Both the position numbers and the translations under genes were made by a program. Below are positions 5,233 through 6,146 of a stretch of 6,146 nucleotides of DNA, in pieces. The first letter of the stretch is position 1; each line of letters opens with the position of its first letter. The notes under the pieces were generated by a model. That model did not search any database and was not told the DNA's origin. It was given only the letters and a program-made list of their open reading frames with translations. The stretch is taken from NCBI GenBank assembly GCA_021828605.1, contig JAJZEG010000154.1, forward strand, positions 2,174 to 8,319, read 5' to 3'. Source of the DNA: Pseudomonadota bacterium (GTDB lineage Bacteria; Pseudomonadota; Alphaproteobacteria; Acetobacterales; Acetobacteraceae).

Positions 5233-6146
5233 ATGAGTTTCAAGCAATCTGGCCTATGGCGTCGTTTCGATGCCTCCGTGGCCATGACACTCCCTCTTAT
5301 GGCGTTGTCCGCCGCCGTGGCGCAGGCCTCGGCCCTGCCGGTCAAGCCGCCGATGGCCCCGGCAATCAACCATGTCAGCACCGATTTCGGCACGCCGGTC
5401 CGTGATGATTATCACTGGATGGAAAAGCCGGGCAGCAAACGTCTCGCCGCCTTCATGAAGCAGCAAAATGCCTATACCCGCGCCGTATTGGACCGGATTC
5501 CAGGGCATAAAAAAATTTATGACGCCTTGAAAAAAGATGCGAATGTCGGCAGTGCCGTGTTCAACATCACGCGCGCTGATGGGAAAATTTTCTATCTCGG
5601 CATCGGCCCCGGCCAAGATACCGCGCATCTGATGGTGATGGATAAAGTCGGTGCCAAGCCGCGTCTGCTGATCGACCCGATGCGTTTCAGCAAAAACCAT
5701 ATCCCCCAAGCGATCAATTTCTATTTCGTCTCGCCCAACGGTCATTATGTGGCGTTCGGTGTCTCCGGCGGCGGGTCCGAACAGGCCAAGTTACGCGTGT
5801 TGGATGTTGCCACCGGCAAGCTGCTGAATATCGGCATCACCGGCGTCGATGGCGATGATAATGACTTCCCGCCCGTCGCGTGGCTGCCCGATTCGAAGGG
5901 GTTTGTATATTATCGCCTGCATACGTTCGGACCGCACGCGCCGGTGACCGATTTTTACCAAAAAAGCCGTGATTACCTGCATTTATTGAGCAGTAACGAC
6001 CCGTCCGGCGCCAAGGATAAGCCGGTCTTCGGCTGGAAATTGACCGCCAATGTGCCAATGACCCTCGCGCAGGATGCGCTGGTCCTCACCTCGGCGAAAT
6101 CACCCTGGGCGATTGGCTTGTTCACCGAAAATGAAGAATTGCAATC
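5233..6146 (+). CDS. Exported prolyl oligopeptidase family (S9A) serine peptidase, N-terminal part (runs off the right edge)
   Basis: S9A enzymes cleave short peptides, usually after proline, with a beta-propeller gating an alpha/beta-hydrolase domain. The 304 residues present cover the signal peptide and most of the propeller. Full-length members have about 700 residues, so the catalytic Ser, Asp and His lie outside the window and activity cannot be judged. Residues 1-34 look like a signal peptide: basic WRR, a hydrophobic stretch at 14-30, and possible cleavage after AQA (32) or ASA (34). This places the enzyme in the periplasm or outside. VRDDYHWME at 56-64 and the following QNAYTRAVLDRIPG are the typical S9A start. 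SPNGHYVAFGVSGGGSEQ (167-184) and VAWLPDSKGFVYYR (215-228) are propeller blades. Prolyl oligopeptidase and oligopeptidase B look alike here; the former fits better. It is divergent from the Hint-domain gene. Confidence 0.9.
   Translation, partial: MSFKQSGLWRRFDASVAMTLPLMALSAAVAQASALPVKPPMAPAINHVSTDFGTPVRDDYHWMEKPGSKRLAAFMKQQNAYTRAVLDRIPGHKKIYDALKKDANVGSAVFNITRADGKIFYLGIGPGQDTAHLMVMDKVGAKPRLLIDPMRFSKNHIPQAINFYFVSPNGHYVAFGVSGGGSEQAKLRVLDVATGKLLNIGITGVDGDDNDFPPVAWLPDSKGFVYYRLHTFGPHAPVTDFYQKSRDYLHLLSSNDPSGAKDKPVFGWKLTANVPMTLAQDALVLTSAKSPWAIGLFTENEELQ

Noticed and set aside
5233..5334. Possible Tat-type (twin-arginine) signal peptide because of the WRRF sequence
   Set aside because: The motif lacks the S/T-R-R-x-F-L-K pattern, so an ordinary Sec signal fits better.
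5254..5745. Minus-strand open frame of 163 codons opposite the peptidase
   Set aside because: The plus-strand S9A reading frame is clear, with signal peptide and propeller motifs. The antisense frame has no family resemblance.

Overview
This 6.1-kb window looks like a chromosomal segment of an alphaproteobacterium, most likely in or near Acetobacteraceae. I infer this from the protein sequences: the PheS and PheT subunits are alphaproteobacterial in style, and the large protein with a Hint domain is of a kind common in acetic-acid bacteria and relatives. The coding regions are moderately GC-rich and the right intergenic region is clearly AT-rich. No rRNA or tRNA gene, CRISPR array, transposase or phage gene is visible.

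Layout, left to right. (1) Positions 1-1859, minus strand: the phenylalanyl-tRNA synthetase operon, pheS (complete) followed by pheT (only its first 263 codons are in the window), coupled by an ATGA overlap. (2) Positions 1860-2189: an intergenic stretch dense in inverted repeats. It holds a 144-bp imperfect foldback beside pheS, a perfect 12-bp hairpin, and a classical rho-independent terminator that ends the next gene. (3) Positions 2190-4904, minus strand: a 904-residue protein with a beta-rich, Gly/Asn/Thr-rich N-terminal part built from two related modules, a Hedgehog/intein-type Hint domain starting at Cys576, and a C-terminal domain of about 165 residues. (4) Positions 4905-5232: an AT-rich divergent intergenic region with both ribosome binding sites, a consensus -10 hexamer and two small inverted repeats. 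(5) Positions 5233-6146, plus strand: the first 304 residues of an exported S9A prolyl-oligopeptidase-type serine peptidase, cut off by the window end before its catalytic domain.

The pheST pair is ordinary housekeeping. The Hint protein is a likely self-cleaving surface or extracellular protein. It is divergently transcribed from an exported peptidase; they share a regulatory region, but nothing in the sequence proves that they work together. The most interesting items are the two-module architecture and predicted autoprocessing of the Hint protein, the 144-bp foldback, and signs that pheS may be translated from a leaderless mRNA. I do not see a clearly new multi-gene system.
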